A stretch of 64,000 nucleotides of DNA from Marinomonas maritima (GCF_024435075.2 NZ_JAMZEG020000002.1:1131501-1195500), one strand, 5' to 3'. Positions 23,360-31,429 are shown, counted from the stretch's first letter. Notes: generated by a model not told the origin, from the letters alone. Made by a program: numbers and translations.

Positions 23360-25612
23360 ATGTTTATTAATTTTCTTAAAAATTATTTTTTAGCTCACTC
23401 TGATCAACCCCTTGGTCGAGAAGAAAAAACCTTCCAGCAAAGTGCCTTAAGAATCTTACTTGCGCTCACTGTTTGTATTTTTTTTATATCGGAGCTCCAT
23501 TCCCTTTTCATTCCTGGTGAGCTTTCTTTTTTAAGCATAAACAGTGTTTATCTTTGCCTTCTGATTGGCATGCTCTATTTTAGTAAAAAATACGCCAAAG
23601 TGACGGCTGTCTTATTTCTGCTCACATTAGTAACCACAAGCTTTTTATTACTAACGTTAAGTGATGAGTTCCATGCTGAAAAATACGCACTCGTATCATT
23701 GTATTCACTCCCACTAATTACTCGCTTACTATTTAGCTTCAGAGCCTGCTTAGTCGCGATGGCAATTAACGTATATCCTTTTTTCTTAATGACATCAGAC
23801 ACCCTTAACGTCAGCCAAACAGACCTTGCACCATCATTTTATTTTCAACTGCTCACGTTTGTCACACTCAATATTGGACTACCCCTTGCTGTTTCTCGAA
23901 TCATTCAGACCCTTGAGGATAATGCTTCTCACATGAAGGTGCTTTATCGCAAGCTAAATGATAACTACGCGATGTATGAGGAGTTTTTTGAGAATACAGG
24001 TACACCCTCTTTGCTTTGCGATCAGCGCGGCAAAATCTTAAAAGCAAACCAACTTGCACGCGACCTCATCAGCGATTCAAAACAAAAATATCTCCCTGAT
24101 TCAACCATTACCGATTGGTTGTCCCCACTTGGCGACACGGGAAGATTTTTCTGGCAATCCAATGTTGCTGAATGCACATTAAAACAAAAAACCAATATTC
24201 ATATTGAAATTCGCAGAGCGACATTAACCCAACATGGCCATTATGTTCTCCACCTACAAAACACCACACAATTACGCGCAATACAGCAAGAACTAGAAAG
24301 CACTCAACAAACCAACAGTCGCTTAGCACACTTTGATTTACTTACTCTGTTACCTAACCACAGGCATTTTTGTCACCAAGTAAATCAACGTATAGATGAG
24401 CAAGACAGCCATCTAACTGGTGCCATGTTTATTATTCGAATCAGCCATTTTAAATTGCTTAACAAACAATATGGTAAAGACAGCGCAAATAAAGTTATTC
24501 TCAATTTTTCAAAAACGCTTCAAAAGAGATTATCAGAGCAAGCAATTATTGGACGCCTAAGAGGCGTGAAGTTTTCTTGCTTCGTACCATTAGGGCAGAC
24601 GTATCTCATCCAGAAAAAATTATCGGCCCTTATCCATTCTATTTTACCTAGCCAGATAACGGTTGATGGCAGTAGATTGAATATGGACTATCATGTCGGT
24701 ATCGCTTACTACCATACCGATGGTAAGACAGCAGAAGAACTATTAGAACATTGTGAGATGGCGTTAGAGTATTCTACGAGCATAGATCGATTTTCGTACT
24801 ACAATCACAATCTTGAAAATAAGCTAATTGAAGAGCATAAGCTTGGTCTAAAGCTCAGCACTGCAATTAAAAATAAAGAAATAAGTATTTGGCTACAGCC
24901 TCAAGTAACACCAAACGGGCAAATTTGTTCGTTTGAAGCGCTCGCTAGATGGAAAAATAATGGGAAGTTCATCCCTCCGACTACCTTCATTAAAATCGCA
25001 GAAGATTTAGGTTTACTTCCACTTCTTGCTGAAAACCTAGTACGAGAGCTTGTTGCGACACTTTCTCAGTGGCAAAAAGAACACATCCATACTCCCATTG
25101 CCTTTAACCTAGCAGGGCAAGAACTCATGAATGATGGCTTCTTTGCCCTGTTAATGACATTGATTGCAGATAACCCTTGGCTAACCAGCATGCTTGAACT
25201 GGAGATCACCGAAACCAGCTCCGTGATGACCCACCCATTAATACATAAGCGTCTAAGAAGCTTATCTCAGTATGGTTACTCTATCGCTATTGATGATTTT
25301 GGCACGGGGCAAGCCTCATTAGGACAACTTATCGATATCCCCGCCGATATACTTAAAATAGACCGTCGTTTTATCTCACCACTTCCGGGAGATCAACGCC
25401 ATATTGATATAGTGAAGTCCACTATACAGCTTGCAGAATCACTTAACATGAAAGTCATTGCGGAAGGCATAGAAACGAAGGAACAAGCTAATTTATTGGC
25501 TGCTCTTGGTTGCCACACGTTACAAGGGTACTACTTCGCTAAGCCTTCGCCACTGTCTGACTGGACTGCCAAAGACAATGCAAAAGCAAAAGAACTTCGC
25601 ATGGTCTATTAG
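23360..25612 (+). CDS. Membrane-bound c-di-GMP phosphodiesterase (PAS, degenerate GGDEF, EAL)
   Basis: Likely hydrolyses cyclic di-GMP at the inner membrane. The N-terminal 180 residues hold about five or six hydrophobic segments. A PAS-like domain (about 205-310) and a short coiled coil follow. The GGDEF domain (about 325-480) has RGVKF near 401-405 in place of GGDEF, so cyclase activity is not expected. The EAL domain (about 500-735) is complete: EALARW at 526, FNLAGQE, ELEITE, IDDFGTGQASL, LKIDRRF, AEGIET and LQGYYFAKP, which supply the expected metal and catalytic residues. Length 750. It is transcribed alone; the 187 bp downstream, up to the IS remnant, hold no gene that I can support. 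Confidence 0.9.
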   Translation: MFINFLKNYFLAHSDQPLGREEKTFQQSALRILLALTVCIFFISELHSLFIPGELSFLSINSVYLCLLIGMLYFSKKYAKVTAVLFLLTLVTTSFLLLTLSDEFHAEKYALVSLYSLPLITRLLFSFRACLVAMAINVYPFFLMTSDTLNVSQTDLAPSFYFQLLTFVTLNIGLPLAVSRIIQTLEDNASHMKVLYRKLNDNYAMYEEFFENTGTPSLLCDQRGKILKANQLARDLISDSKQKYLPDSTITDWLSPLGDTGRFFWQSNVAECTLKQKTNIHIEIRRATLTQHGHYVLHLQNTTQLRAIQQELESTQQTNSRLAHFDLLTLLPNHRHFCHQVNQRIDEQDSHLTGAMFIIRISHFKLLNKQYGKDSANKVILNFSKTLQKRLSEQAIIGRLRGVKFSCFVPLGQTYLIQKKLSALIHSILPSQITVDGSRLNMDYHVGIAYYHTDGKTAEELLEHCEMALEYSTSIDRFSYYNHNLENKLIEEHKLGLKLSTAIKNKEISIWLQPQVTPNGQICSFEALARWKNNGKFIPPTTFIKIAEDLGLLPLLAENLVRELVATLSQWQKEHIHTPIAFNLAGQELMNDGFFALLMTLIADNPWLTSMLELEITETSSVMTHPLIHKRLRSLSQYGYSIAIDDFGTGQASLGQLIDIPADILKIDRRFISPLPGDQRHIDIVKSTIQLAESLNMKVIAEGIETKEQANLLAALGCHTLQGYYFAKPSPLSDWTAKDNAKAKELRMVY

Positions 25613-25799
25613 CATTAGTCGATTTTATCAAATCATCACCTCTCCTCAAACGACCGAAAAAAACAAATTTCATATAACTGAAGTGACTCCAGCAGATCGG
25701 CTATCTAATTACTAGGGATTCTTTAATGTCAAAGTATCACAAGCTTGAATTAGCAAAGCTTGCTCAATAAGAAAGTTCAAAAAGGCTTGGTGTCAGGTT

Positions 25800-25866
25800 T
25801 GGTATGGACCCAGTTTCATAGACATCTCATAGCTATATAATAATAGGTAAACATGGAATGAATTAT
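25800..25866 (+). mobile_element. Remnant left end of an IS of the same family
   Basis: The 67 bases start with TGGTATGGACCCAG and follow the left end of copy 1, up to the GAATTAT just before its orfA, with about five mismatches. Copy 2 has inserted directly after it. Only the non-coding terminus remains. Confidence 0.8.
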
Positions 25867-25884
25867 TGGTATGGACCCAGTTTC

Positions 25885-26709
25885 CTAGACAGTTTCTAGC
25901 TCCGTAAAATATCGCTTCTCATATTGCAGTGGCGATAATCCATTATTTGATCCATGGTGACGCTTTGGATTATAAAAGCATTCGATATAATCAAAAATCT
26001 CTGAGCGAGCATCGCTTCTTGTTTTGTAGGTTCGATTGCGCACTCTTTCTTTTTTTAACAATGAGAAAAAGCTTTCCGCAACGGCATTATCATGGCAGTT
26101 ACCACGACGACTCATACTGGCTTCCAGATTATTATCTTTTAAGAAGGTTTGCCAATCTTTCGAGGTATATTGAGCCCCTTGATCTGAGTGTACTAGTACT
26201 CTTTTTGTGGGGCGTCGTCGCCAAATAGCCATGAGTAAAGCATCAATAACGGACTCCGCTGTCGCCCTTGATCTCATCGACCATCCTACGATCAATCTAG
26301 AAAATAGATCAACAGCGACGGTCACGTAAAGCCAGCCTTCTTTTGTCCGGATGTACGTAAAATCGGTTACCCATACTTGATCTGGTTCTGGGACAATAAA
26401 CTCTCTATTTAGTGTATTGGGGGCCGTGTTACGCTCAGAACCACTATAAAAAACAGGGCGACGTTTGTAGCCTATTAGCGCTTTTAGACCCTCACGGCGC
26501 ATTACCCTTAGCACTCGATTCTTCCCACAAGACTTACCTTCTCCTTTTAGGTCTTTGGTGATATTGCGGTAGCCGTAAACACAACCACTCTCAAGCCAGT
26601 GCGTTTTAATGTCGATGGCAAGTTGGTCATCTTCTTGTTCTCGTCGACTTTTTGGACAACTTAGCCAAGCATAAAAACCGCTCCTATGGACTTGCAGCGT
26701 TCGACACAA
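25885..26709 (-). CDS. IS3-family transposase OrfB, copy 2
   Basis: 274 residues, almost identical to the OrfB at 14692 (for example Glu for Lys in HWLESGC and Thr for Ile in YKTRSD). The DDE residues in VTDFTYI, HSDQGAQYTS and NCHDNAVAESF are all present. Because its partner orfA has a frameshifting deletion, the OrfAB fusion cannot be made from this copy, though OrfB itself is intact. Confidence 0.9.
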   Translation of the reverse strand: MCRTLQVHRSGFYAWLSCPKSRREQEDDQLAIDIKTHWLESGCVYGYRNITKDLKGEGKSCGKNRVLRVMRREGLKALIGYKRRPVFYSGSERNTAPNTLNREFIVPEPDQVWVTDFTYIRTKEGWLYVTVAVDLFSRLIVGWSMRSRATAESVIDALLMAIWRRRPTKRVLVHSDQGAQYTSKDWQTFLKDNNLEASMSRRGNCHDNAVAESFFSLLKKERVRNRTYKTRSDARSEIFDYIECFYNPKRHHGSNNGLSPLQYEKRYFTELETV

Positions 26710-26741
26710 GACAACAATAGAATAGTCATGGAGCCGTGATT

Positions 26742-27022
26742 TTATGAACGTGTACTTTTCTTTGACTCCCCGGCAAAGTACACGGCGGCCTCCTTTAGAA
26801 TGTCCCTCTCTTCGGTCACCCGTTTAAGTTCAGCTTTGAGTTGCTGAATCTCCGACAGAGCTGAATCGTCCGCTTTTCTATTCGCTTCAGGTTTGCTGTA
26901 TCGGGCAATCCAATCATGCATACTTTTGTAAGCTCAGCCACTTCTGCAATCTTATAGCCGCGCTCAGTGACTTGTTTAACGGCTTCAATTTTGAACTCAT
27001 CGGTATAACGTTTTCCACTCAT
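26742..27022 (-). pseudogene. IS3-family OrfA, disrupted by a 13-bp deletion
   Basis: It starts with MSGKRYTDEFKIEAVKQVTE as in copy 1, but after IAEVAEL the frame shifts at about 26931, where 13 bases coding for the helix-turn-helix recognition helix (RLGVSYKS region) are missing. The shifted frame runs on to 26816. The DNA-binding part is destroyed, so the copy is probably immobile unless helped in trans. Confidence 0.88.
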
Positions 27023-27184
27023 AATTCACCTCATGTTTACCTATTATTATATAGCTATGAGATGTCTATTAAAGTGGGTCCATACCATATCTTCATGTAA
27101 AAAAGTGCGATGAGAAAGCTCACAAAGTATGTCGGGAAAGAGCCATTACCTGGATAATGCATTCTTCGGGGCATTAGAAACGAA

Positions 27185-27221
27185 AAGGCCTGAGTCCAAT
27201 TAAATATTGAAATCAGGCCTT
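27185..27221 (-). terminator. Hairpin downstream of fadL, minus-strand terminator candidate
   Basis: AAGGCCTGA (27185-27193) and TCAGGCCTT (27213-27221) form a 9-bp perfect stem with a 19-base loop; on the minus strand TTTTCG follows. It is the second of two hairpins after the fadL-like gene. Confidence 0.5.
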
Positions 27222-27239
27222 GTTAGCTGTTTAGAAATA

Positions 27240-27279
27240 AATCCAACTTTATGGAGTCACTTCATAAAGTTGGATTTTT
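27240..27279 (-). terminator. Terminator of the fadL-like gene
   Basis: A 14-bp perfect stem, AATCCAACTTTATG (27240-27253) with CATAAAGTTGGATT (27263-27276), begins 25 bp past the fadL stop. T-rich sequence lies on both sides, so it may be bidirectional. Confidence 0.8.
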
Positions 27280-27303
27280 CTATCGAATACTAAACAAACT
27301 AAT

Positions 27304-28608
27304 TTAGAACGCCATGTTCATAGCAACTGAGATAACATTGGCCGATGACTTATAATCGGCTTTTAGCTTTCCTCGACCCTTATCTTCAGTCAAGTTTGTA
27401 CGATTTACGGACACATCCTCAATCATCACGTGAGTAAAGGCAAAGGTAGCAGATGTCATGTCATTGAAATCGTAAGTACCACCAACTGAGATCCATTTAC
27501 GATCACCATCAGGCGTTCGAGCAGAACGATACTCATTTGTTACAGGTGAATTATCCATCGCCACACCTGTACGTAAGGTCAGCTTATCAGAGTAATCATA
27601 GGTCAAACCCGCTGAGTACATCCACTGATCTTCAAAGCCAAAGGTGAGCACTGAATTATCTTGATTGCTATCGAAGTCTATATTTAGGCCATCAAGAGAG
27701 CCCCAACCTGTTCTTATTGCCGATAGACCAAGAGTTAATTTAGGCGTTAAATCTTGCTCTAAACCTAAGGTAAGCACAGAAGGTAGCGTTACCGAATCAC
27801 TTACATTCGCATCGACTAAACCTTTAGCGGTAGACAAGCCGGTAGAAACCCCCGTATATTTAACATCACCTTTAAAATCAAAATCCACTTCACTTCGATA
27901 ACCCAAACCAATTCTAGTTCCTTTTTTAGGCTCCAGAGCAACACCTAAGCTGTAGCCATAACCAGTATCATCAGCTTCAATTCGGCCAATACCTTCTCCT
28001 CCTGCTAGCGCAACAGTAGACCCAACTCCAGATTCTAAAACAATCTCAGCTTTATGAACCTGCACACTAGCACCAACGGATACCCAATCATTCATACGGT
28101 GGGCTAACGAAAAGCTCAAAGCGATATCTTGTACAGCCGTTTCAGTTGCATGAAAACGTCCAGCCCAATCTTGACCATAATCACCTGACAAACCAAACGG
28201 AACATTCAATGAAATGCCCGCCACTGTCTTATCCGATAAAGGCTTAGCAAGATAAAAAGAAGGCACTAACGTATTATCAACAGAGTCGCTGTTTGTGGAA
28301 GATCCGGCTATAGATGATCCCCCAGCGGCAGTAGCATTATTGGCAGAAATATTTGTCACATCCATACTTGGCATGACATAAGCCCCCGACACAAAAACCG
28401 TTGTATCTTGGGCATTAACAAAGAGCGCAGGGTTCCAGAAACTGGCAGAGATATCTTCATTAGAAGCAGCTACACCCGCTAACGCTTTACCTGAGGCTGT
28501 CGCACTATGATCATTTAGAGCAAACCCCGCTGAATACGCGGAAGATGCAGCAGCCACAGAGGCGGCAACAAGGCTTGCTCTAAACAAGAATTTTGAGGAG
28601 GTAGTCAT
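27304..28608 (-). CDS. fadL: FadL/OmpP1/TodX-type outer membrane transporter
   Basis: Outer membrane beta-barrel for uptake of long-chain fatty acids or other hydrophobic compounds. The 434 residues begin with a signal peptide cleaved after SSAYSA (about residue 27), then AGFALNDHSATASGKALAG and ASFWNPALF, the conserved FadL N-terminal hatch region. GLSGDYGQDWAGRFHATETA is the usual plug/strand motif, followed by regularly alternating strands such as IGLGYRSEVDFDFKG, ending in an aromatic residue (MNMAF), as required for outer membrane insertion. GGAG lies just before the ATG. A two-hairpin terminator region follows. Substrate range cannot be told from sequence; the gene symbol is by family. 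Confidence 0.9.
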   Translation of the reverse strand: MTTSSKFLFRASLVAASVAAASSAYSAGFALNDHSATASGKALAGVAASNEDISASFWNPALFVNAQDTTVFVSGAYVMPSMDVTNISANNATAAGGSSIAGSSTNSDSVDNTLVPSFYLAKPLSDKTVAGISLNVPFGLSGDYGQDWAGRFHATETAVQDIALSFSLAHRMNDWVSVGASVQVHKAEIVLESGVGSTVALAGGEGIGRIEADDTGYGYSLGVALEPKKGTRIGLGYRSEVDFDFKGDVKYTGVSTGLSTAKGLVDANVSDSVTLPSVLTLGLEQDLTPKLTLGLSAIRTGWGSLDGLNIDFDSNQDNSVLTFGFEDQWMYSAGLTYDYSDKLTLRTGVAMDNSPVTNEYRSARTPDGDRKWISVGGTYDFNDMTSATFAFTHVMIEDVSVNRTNLTEDKGRGKLKADYKSSANVISVAMNMAF

Positions 28609-28972
28609 AATAAGCTCCGTTATTATTTTTATTGGGAATTTTATTTTCTATTATCAGATCAATTATACGCTTCTATTATAAAAGCCCATAACCTGATATT
28701 ACCAGTAAGTATTTCTTCCGCAATACAATATTGAAAAAATATCACACTAATATGGATAAAAATCACAAAAAATAGCTTAAGAACAAAAAAGAGAAACCAT
28801 TCAAGGTAAGGAAAACGAGGAAAATATAGAGCATAAATAATTTAAACGGTCTGAATAGAAGAATAGACCCTAAGGCAAAGAATTGATATATACGGAATGA
28901 ATTGAACGAATGAAAGGCTTGTAAAACGGTACGCTTTGCCATTAAGCACATCACTATAAAAGCAACATGAAA
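28609..28972. other. Intergenic region between fadL and the tRNA array
   Basis: 364 bp, very AT-rich, with no gene that I can support (a 63-codon frame is hydrophobic low-complexity). It holds the fadL promoter region. On the minus strand a site at 28691-28707 (TACTGGTAATATCAGGT) agrees with the enteric FadR consensus at 11 of 17 positions. The tRNA transcript must end somewhere here, but no clear terminator is visible. Confidence 0.5.
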
Positions 28973-29049
28973 TGGCGGAATGGACGGGACTCGAACCCGC
29001 GACCCCCTGCGTGACAGGCAGGTATTCTAACCAACTGAACTACCACTCC
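28973..29049 (-). tRNA. tRNA-Asp (GTC), copy 1
   Basis: 77 nt including encoded CCA. Cloverleaf with anticodon loop CTGTCAC (anticodon GTC), T-loop GGTTCGAGTC and a 7-bp acceptor stem GGAGTGG/CCATTCC. Last gene of the tRNA operon. Confidence 0.96.
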
Positions 29050-29099
29050 AACACGATCTAGTTCTTTTGCTTGTTTGACCAAGCCCACTGTCTAGTAAG

Positions 29100-29175
29100 T
29101 GGTGGGTGTGGAGAGGTTCGAACTCCCGACATTCGCCTTGTAAGGGCGACGCTCTCCCAACTGAGCTACACACCC
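29100..29175 (-). tRNA. tRNA-Val (TAC), copy 1
   Basis: 76 nt with encoded CCA; acceptor GGGTGTG/CACACCC, anticodon loop CTTACAA (TAC), T-arm AGTTCGAAC. Reads GTA and probably other GUN codons. Confidence 0.96.
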
Positions 29176-29232
29176 GTTTGTAAAACGGTAACGCTTTGCC
29201 ATTGAGCACATTGCTATAAAAACAACATGAAA

Positions 29233-29309
29233 TGGCGGAATGGACGGGACTCGAACCCGCGACCCCCTGCGTGACAGGCAGGTATTCTAACCAACTGAAC
29301 TACCACTCC
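29233..29309 (-). tRNA. tRNA-Asp (GTC), copy 2
   Basis: 77 nt, same sequence as copy 1 including CCA and anticodon GTC. Confidence 0.96.
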
Positions 29310-29359
29310 AACACAATCTAGTACTTTTGCTTGTTTGACCAAGCCCACTGTCTAGTTAG

Positions 29360-29435
29360 TGGTGGGTGTGGAGAGGTTCGAACTCCCGACATTCGCCTTG
29401 TAAGGGCGACGCTCTCCCAACTGAGCTACACACCC
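29360..29435 (-). tRNA. tRNA-Val (TAC), copy 2
   Basis: 76 nt, same as Val copy 1, with encoded CCA and anticodon TAC. Confidence 0.96.
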
Positions 29436-29493
29436 GCTTGTAAAAACGGTAACGCTTTGCCATTGAGCACATTGCTATAAAAACAACATGAAA

Positions 29494-29570
29494 TGGCGGA
29501 ATGGACGGGACTCGAACCCGCGACCCCCTGCGTGACAGGCAGGTATTCTAACCAACTGAACTACCACTCC
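29494..29570 (-). tRNA. tRNA-Asp (GTC), copy 3
   Basis: 77 nt, identical body to copies 1 and 2, encoded CCA. Confidence 0.96.
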
Positions 29571-29620
29571 AACACGATCTAGTACTTTTGCTTGTTTGAC
29601 CAAGCCCACTGTCTAGTAAG

Positions 29621-29696
29621 TGGTGGGTGTGGAGAGGTTCGAACTCCCGACATTCGCCTTGTAAGGGCGACGCTCTCCCAACTGAGCTACACACCC
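29621..29696 (-). tRNA. tRNA-Val (TAC), copy 3
   Basis: 76 nt, complete cloverleaf and CCA, same as other intact Val copies. Confidence 0.96.
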
Positions 29697-29753
29697 GTTT
29701 GTAAAACGGTAACGCTTTGCCATTGAGCACATCACTATAAAAGCAACATGAAA

Positions 29754-29820
29754 TGGCGGGACTCGACCCGCGACCCCCTGCGTGACAGGCAGGTATTCTA
29801 ACCAACTGAACTACCACTCC
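29754..29820 (-). pseudogene. Degenerate tRNA-Asp, copy 4
   Basis: 67 nt. D-arm and anticodon arm (GTC) are unchanged, but nine bases of the 3' acceptor strand and T-stem are deleted and one base is lost in the T-loop, so the acceptor stem cannot pair. Probably non-functional, unless it is a sequencing or assembly artefact. Confidence 0.85.
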
Positions 29821-29860
29821 AACACGATCTAGCTTGTTTGACCAAGCCCCTGTCTGCGTG

Positions 29861-29905
29861 ATTCGCCTTGTAAGGGCGACGCTCTCCCAACTGAGCTACA
29901 CACCC
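29861..29905 (-). pseudogene. Degenerate tRNA-Val, copy 4 (5' part only)
   Basis: Only the acceptor 5' strand, D-arm and anticodon arm (TAC) remain. The T-arm, acceptor 3' strand and CCA are missing, and the adjoining spacer has further small deletions. Same repeat unit as the degenerate Asp copy. Confidence 0.85.
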
Positions 29906-29962
29906 GTTTGTAAAACGGTAACGCTTTGCCATTGAGCACATCACTATAAAAGCAACATTAAA

Positions 29963-30039
29963 TGGCGGAATGGACGGGACTCGAACCCGCGACCCCCTGC
30001 GTGACAGGCAGGTATTCTAACCAACTGAACTACCACTCC
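29963..30039 (-). tRNA. tRNA-Asp (GTC), copy 5
   Basis: 77 nt, intact, encoded CCA; equivalent of copy 1 at 990-bp distance. Confidence 0.96.
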
Positions 30040-30089
30040 AACACGATCTAGTCCTTTTTCTTGTTTGACCAAGCCCACTGTCTAGTAAG

Positions 30090-30165
30090 TGGTGGGTGTG
30101 GAGAGGTTCGAACTCCCGACATTCGCCTTGTAAGGGCGACGCTCTCCCAACTGAGCTACACACCC
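30090..30165 (-). tRNA. tRNA-Val (TAC), copy 5
   Basis: 76 nt, intact, encoded CCA; equivalent of Val copy 1. Confidence 0.96.
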
Positions 30166-30222
30166 GTTTGTAAAACGGTAACGCTTTGCCATTGAGCACA
30201 TTGCTATAAAAACAACATGAAA

Positions 30223-30299
30223 TGGCGGAATGGACGGGACTCGAACCCGCGACCCCCTGCGTGACAGGCAGGTATTCTAACCAACTGAACTACCACTCC
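30223..30299 (-). tRNA. tRNA-Asp (GTC), copy 6
   Basis: 77 nt, intact; equivalent of copy 2, sharing its CAATCTAG spacer variant. Confidence 0.96.
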
Positions 30300-30349
30300 A
30301 ACACAATCTAGTACTTTTGCTTGTTTGACCAAGCCCACTGTCTAGTTAG

Positions 30350-30425
30350 TGGTGGGTGTGGAGAGGTTCGAACTCCCGACATTCGCCTTGTAAGGGCGAC
30401 GCTCTCCCAACTGAGCTACACACCC
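30350..30425 (-). tRNA. tRNA-Val (TAC), copy 6
   Basis: 76 nt, intact; equivalent of Val copy 2, sharing its TCTAGTTAG spacer variant. Confidence 0.96.
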
Positions 30426-30483
30426 GCTTGTAAAAACGGTAACGCTTTGCCATTGAGCACATTGCTATAAAAACAACATGAAA

Positions 30484-30560
30484 TGGCGGAATGGACGGGA
30501 CTCGAACCCGCGACCCCCTGCGTGACAGGCAGGTATTCTAACCAACTGAACTACCACTCC
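30484..30560 (-). tRNA. tRNA-Asp (GTC), copy 7
   Basis: 77 nt, intact, encoded CCA. Confidence 0.96.
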
Positions 30561-30610
30561 AACACGATCTAGTACTTTTGCTTGTTTGACCAAGCCCACT
30601 GTCTAGTAAG

Positions 30611-30686
30611 TGGTGGGTGTGGAGAGGTTCGAACTCCCGACATTCGCCTTGTAAGGGCGACGCTCTCCCAACTGAGCTACACACCC
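30611..30686 (-). tRNA. tRNA-Val (TAC), copy 7
   Basis: 76 nt, intact; first Val gene of the array in transcription order, directly after the Thr block. Confidence 0.96.
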
Positions 30687-30733
30687 GCTTGTTACCTAAC
30701 ATCAATAAACACGTACTTTACTTAGTAAAGTCG

Positions 30734-30809
30734 TGGTGCCGCCACCAAGAGTCGAACTCGGGACCCTCTGATTACAAGTCAGATGCTCTACCAACTGAGC
30801 TATAGCGGC
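30734..30809 (-). tRNA. tRNA-Thr (TGT), copy 1
   Basis: 76 nt with encoded CCA; acceptor GCCGCTA, anticodon loop CTTGTAA (TGT), T-loop GAGTTCGACTC. Reads ACA and related codons. Confidence 0.95.
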
Positions 30810-30856
30810 ATTACATGACGCAGCTCACTTTTATATAAACTTCTTTTAAGAAGAAG

Positions 30857-30932
30857 TGGTGCCGCCACCAAGAGTCGAACTCGGGACCCTCTGATTACAA
30901 GTCAGATGCTCTACCAACTGAGCTATAGCGGC
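30857..30932 (-). tRNA. tRNA-Thr (TGT), copy 2
   Basis: 76 nt, same sequence as Thr copy 1; the spacer to copy 3 repeats almost exactly (about 124-bp period). Confidence 0.95.
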
Positions 30933-30980
30933 ATTACATGACGCAGTTCACTTTTTATATAAACTTCTTTTAAAAAGAAG

Positions 30981-31056
30981 TGGTGCCGCCACCAAGAGTC
31001 GAACTCGGGACCCTCTGATTACAAGTCAGATGCTCTACCAACTGAGCTATAGCGGC
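30981..31056 (-). tRNA. tRNA-Thr (TGT), copy 3
   Basis: 76 nt, same sequence as other Thr copies, with CCA. Confidence 0.95.
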
Positions 31057-31104
31057 ATTACATGACGCAGTTCACTTTTTATATAAACTTCTTTTAAAAA
31101 GAAG

Positions 31105-31180
31105 TGGTGCCGCCACCAAGAGTCGAACTCGGGACCCTCTGATTACAAGTCAGATGCTCTACCAACTGAGCTATAGCGGC
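31105..31180 (-). tRNA. tRNA-Thr (TGT), copy 4
   Basis: 76 nt, same sequence as other Thr copies, with CCA. Confidence 0.95.
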
Positions 31181-31233
31181 TTTAATAAAAGCAAAATCTT
31201 TTTTTATCCTACAAGAGGACTATGACCAAAAAA

Positions 31234-31309
31234 TGGTGCCGCCACCAAGAGTCGAACTCGGGACCCTCTGATTACAAGTCAGATGCTCTACCAACTGAGC
31301 TATAGCGGC
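31234..31309 (-). tRNA. tRNA-Thr (TGT), copy 5
   Basis: 76 nt, same tRNA body; the spacer differs from those of the inner copies, so this is probably the original of the Thr expansion. Confidence 0.95.
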
Positions 31310-31322
31310 ATTTCTCAAGTTT

Positions 31323-31399
31323 TGGTCGGGACGGCAGGATTTGAACCTGCGACCACTAACACCCCATGCTAGTGCGCTACCAGGCTGCGCTACGCCCCG
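31323..31399 (-). tRNA. tRNA-Pro (GGG)
   Basis: 77 nt with CCA. Acceptor begins CGGGGCG, anticodon loop ATGGGGT (anticodon GGG), T-loop GGTTCAAATCC, close to E. coli proL. First gene of the tRNA operon, 13 bp before the Thr block. Confidence 0.95.
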
Positions 31400-31429
31400 A
31401 TGCAGACAACAACTATGTCGCTGTCAGCG

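Larger units (their letters stand above)
25867..27087 (-). mobile_element. IS3-family insertion sequence, copy 2 (1221 bp), orfA damaged
   Basis: Same element as copy 1 but in reverse orientation, with intact termini TGGTATGGACCCA at 25867 and TGGGTCCATACCA at 27087. It is flanked by a 3-bp duplication TAT (25864-25866 and 27088-27090), so it arrived by simple transposition into the end of an older element. It is 13 bp shorter than copy 1, owing to a deletion in orfA around 26931. Confidence 0.92.
28912..30690 (-). repeat. Tandem Val-Asp tRNA repeat array with 990-bp higher-order duplication
   Basis: Seven units, each with one tRNA-Val and one tRNA-Asp, repeat every 260-261 bp; one unit is only 209 bp. 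Corresponding genes in the first three and last three units are exactly 990 bp apart (28973/29963, 29100/30090, 29233/30223, 29360/30350, 29494/30484, 29621/30611). Spacers are also nearly identical within these pairs, including unit-specific variants, so a multi-unit block has been duplicated. Confidence 0.93.

Noticed and set aside
25613..25799. Short frame (to 25715) and a CAAGCTT/AAGCTTG inverted repeat after the EAL gene
   Set aside because: The frame mostly overlaps the EAL gene in another phase, and the hairpin has no T-run; I see nothing supportable in this gap.
29027..30805. Repeated 60-89 residue open frames in the tRNA region
   Set aside because: They are translations of tRNA genes and their spacers, identical because the tRNAs are repeated; not proteins.
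28912..31320. Regular direct repeats that might suggest a CRISPR array
   Set aside because: Repeat units are complete tRNA cloverleaves with similar spacers; CRISPR would have short repeats and unique spacers.
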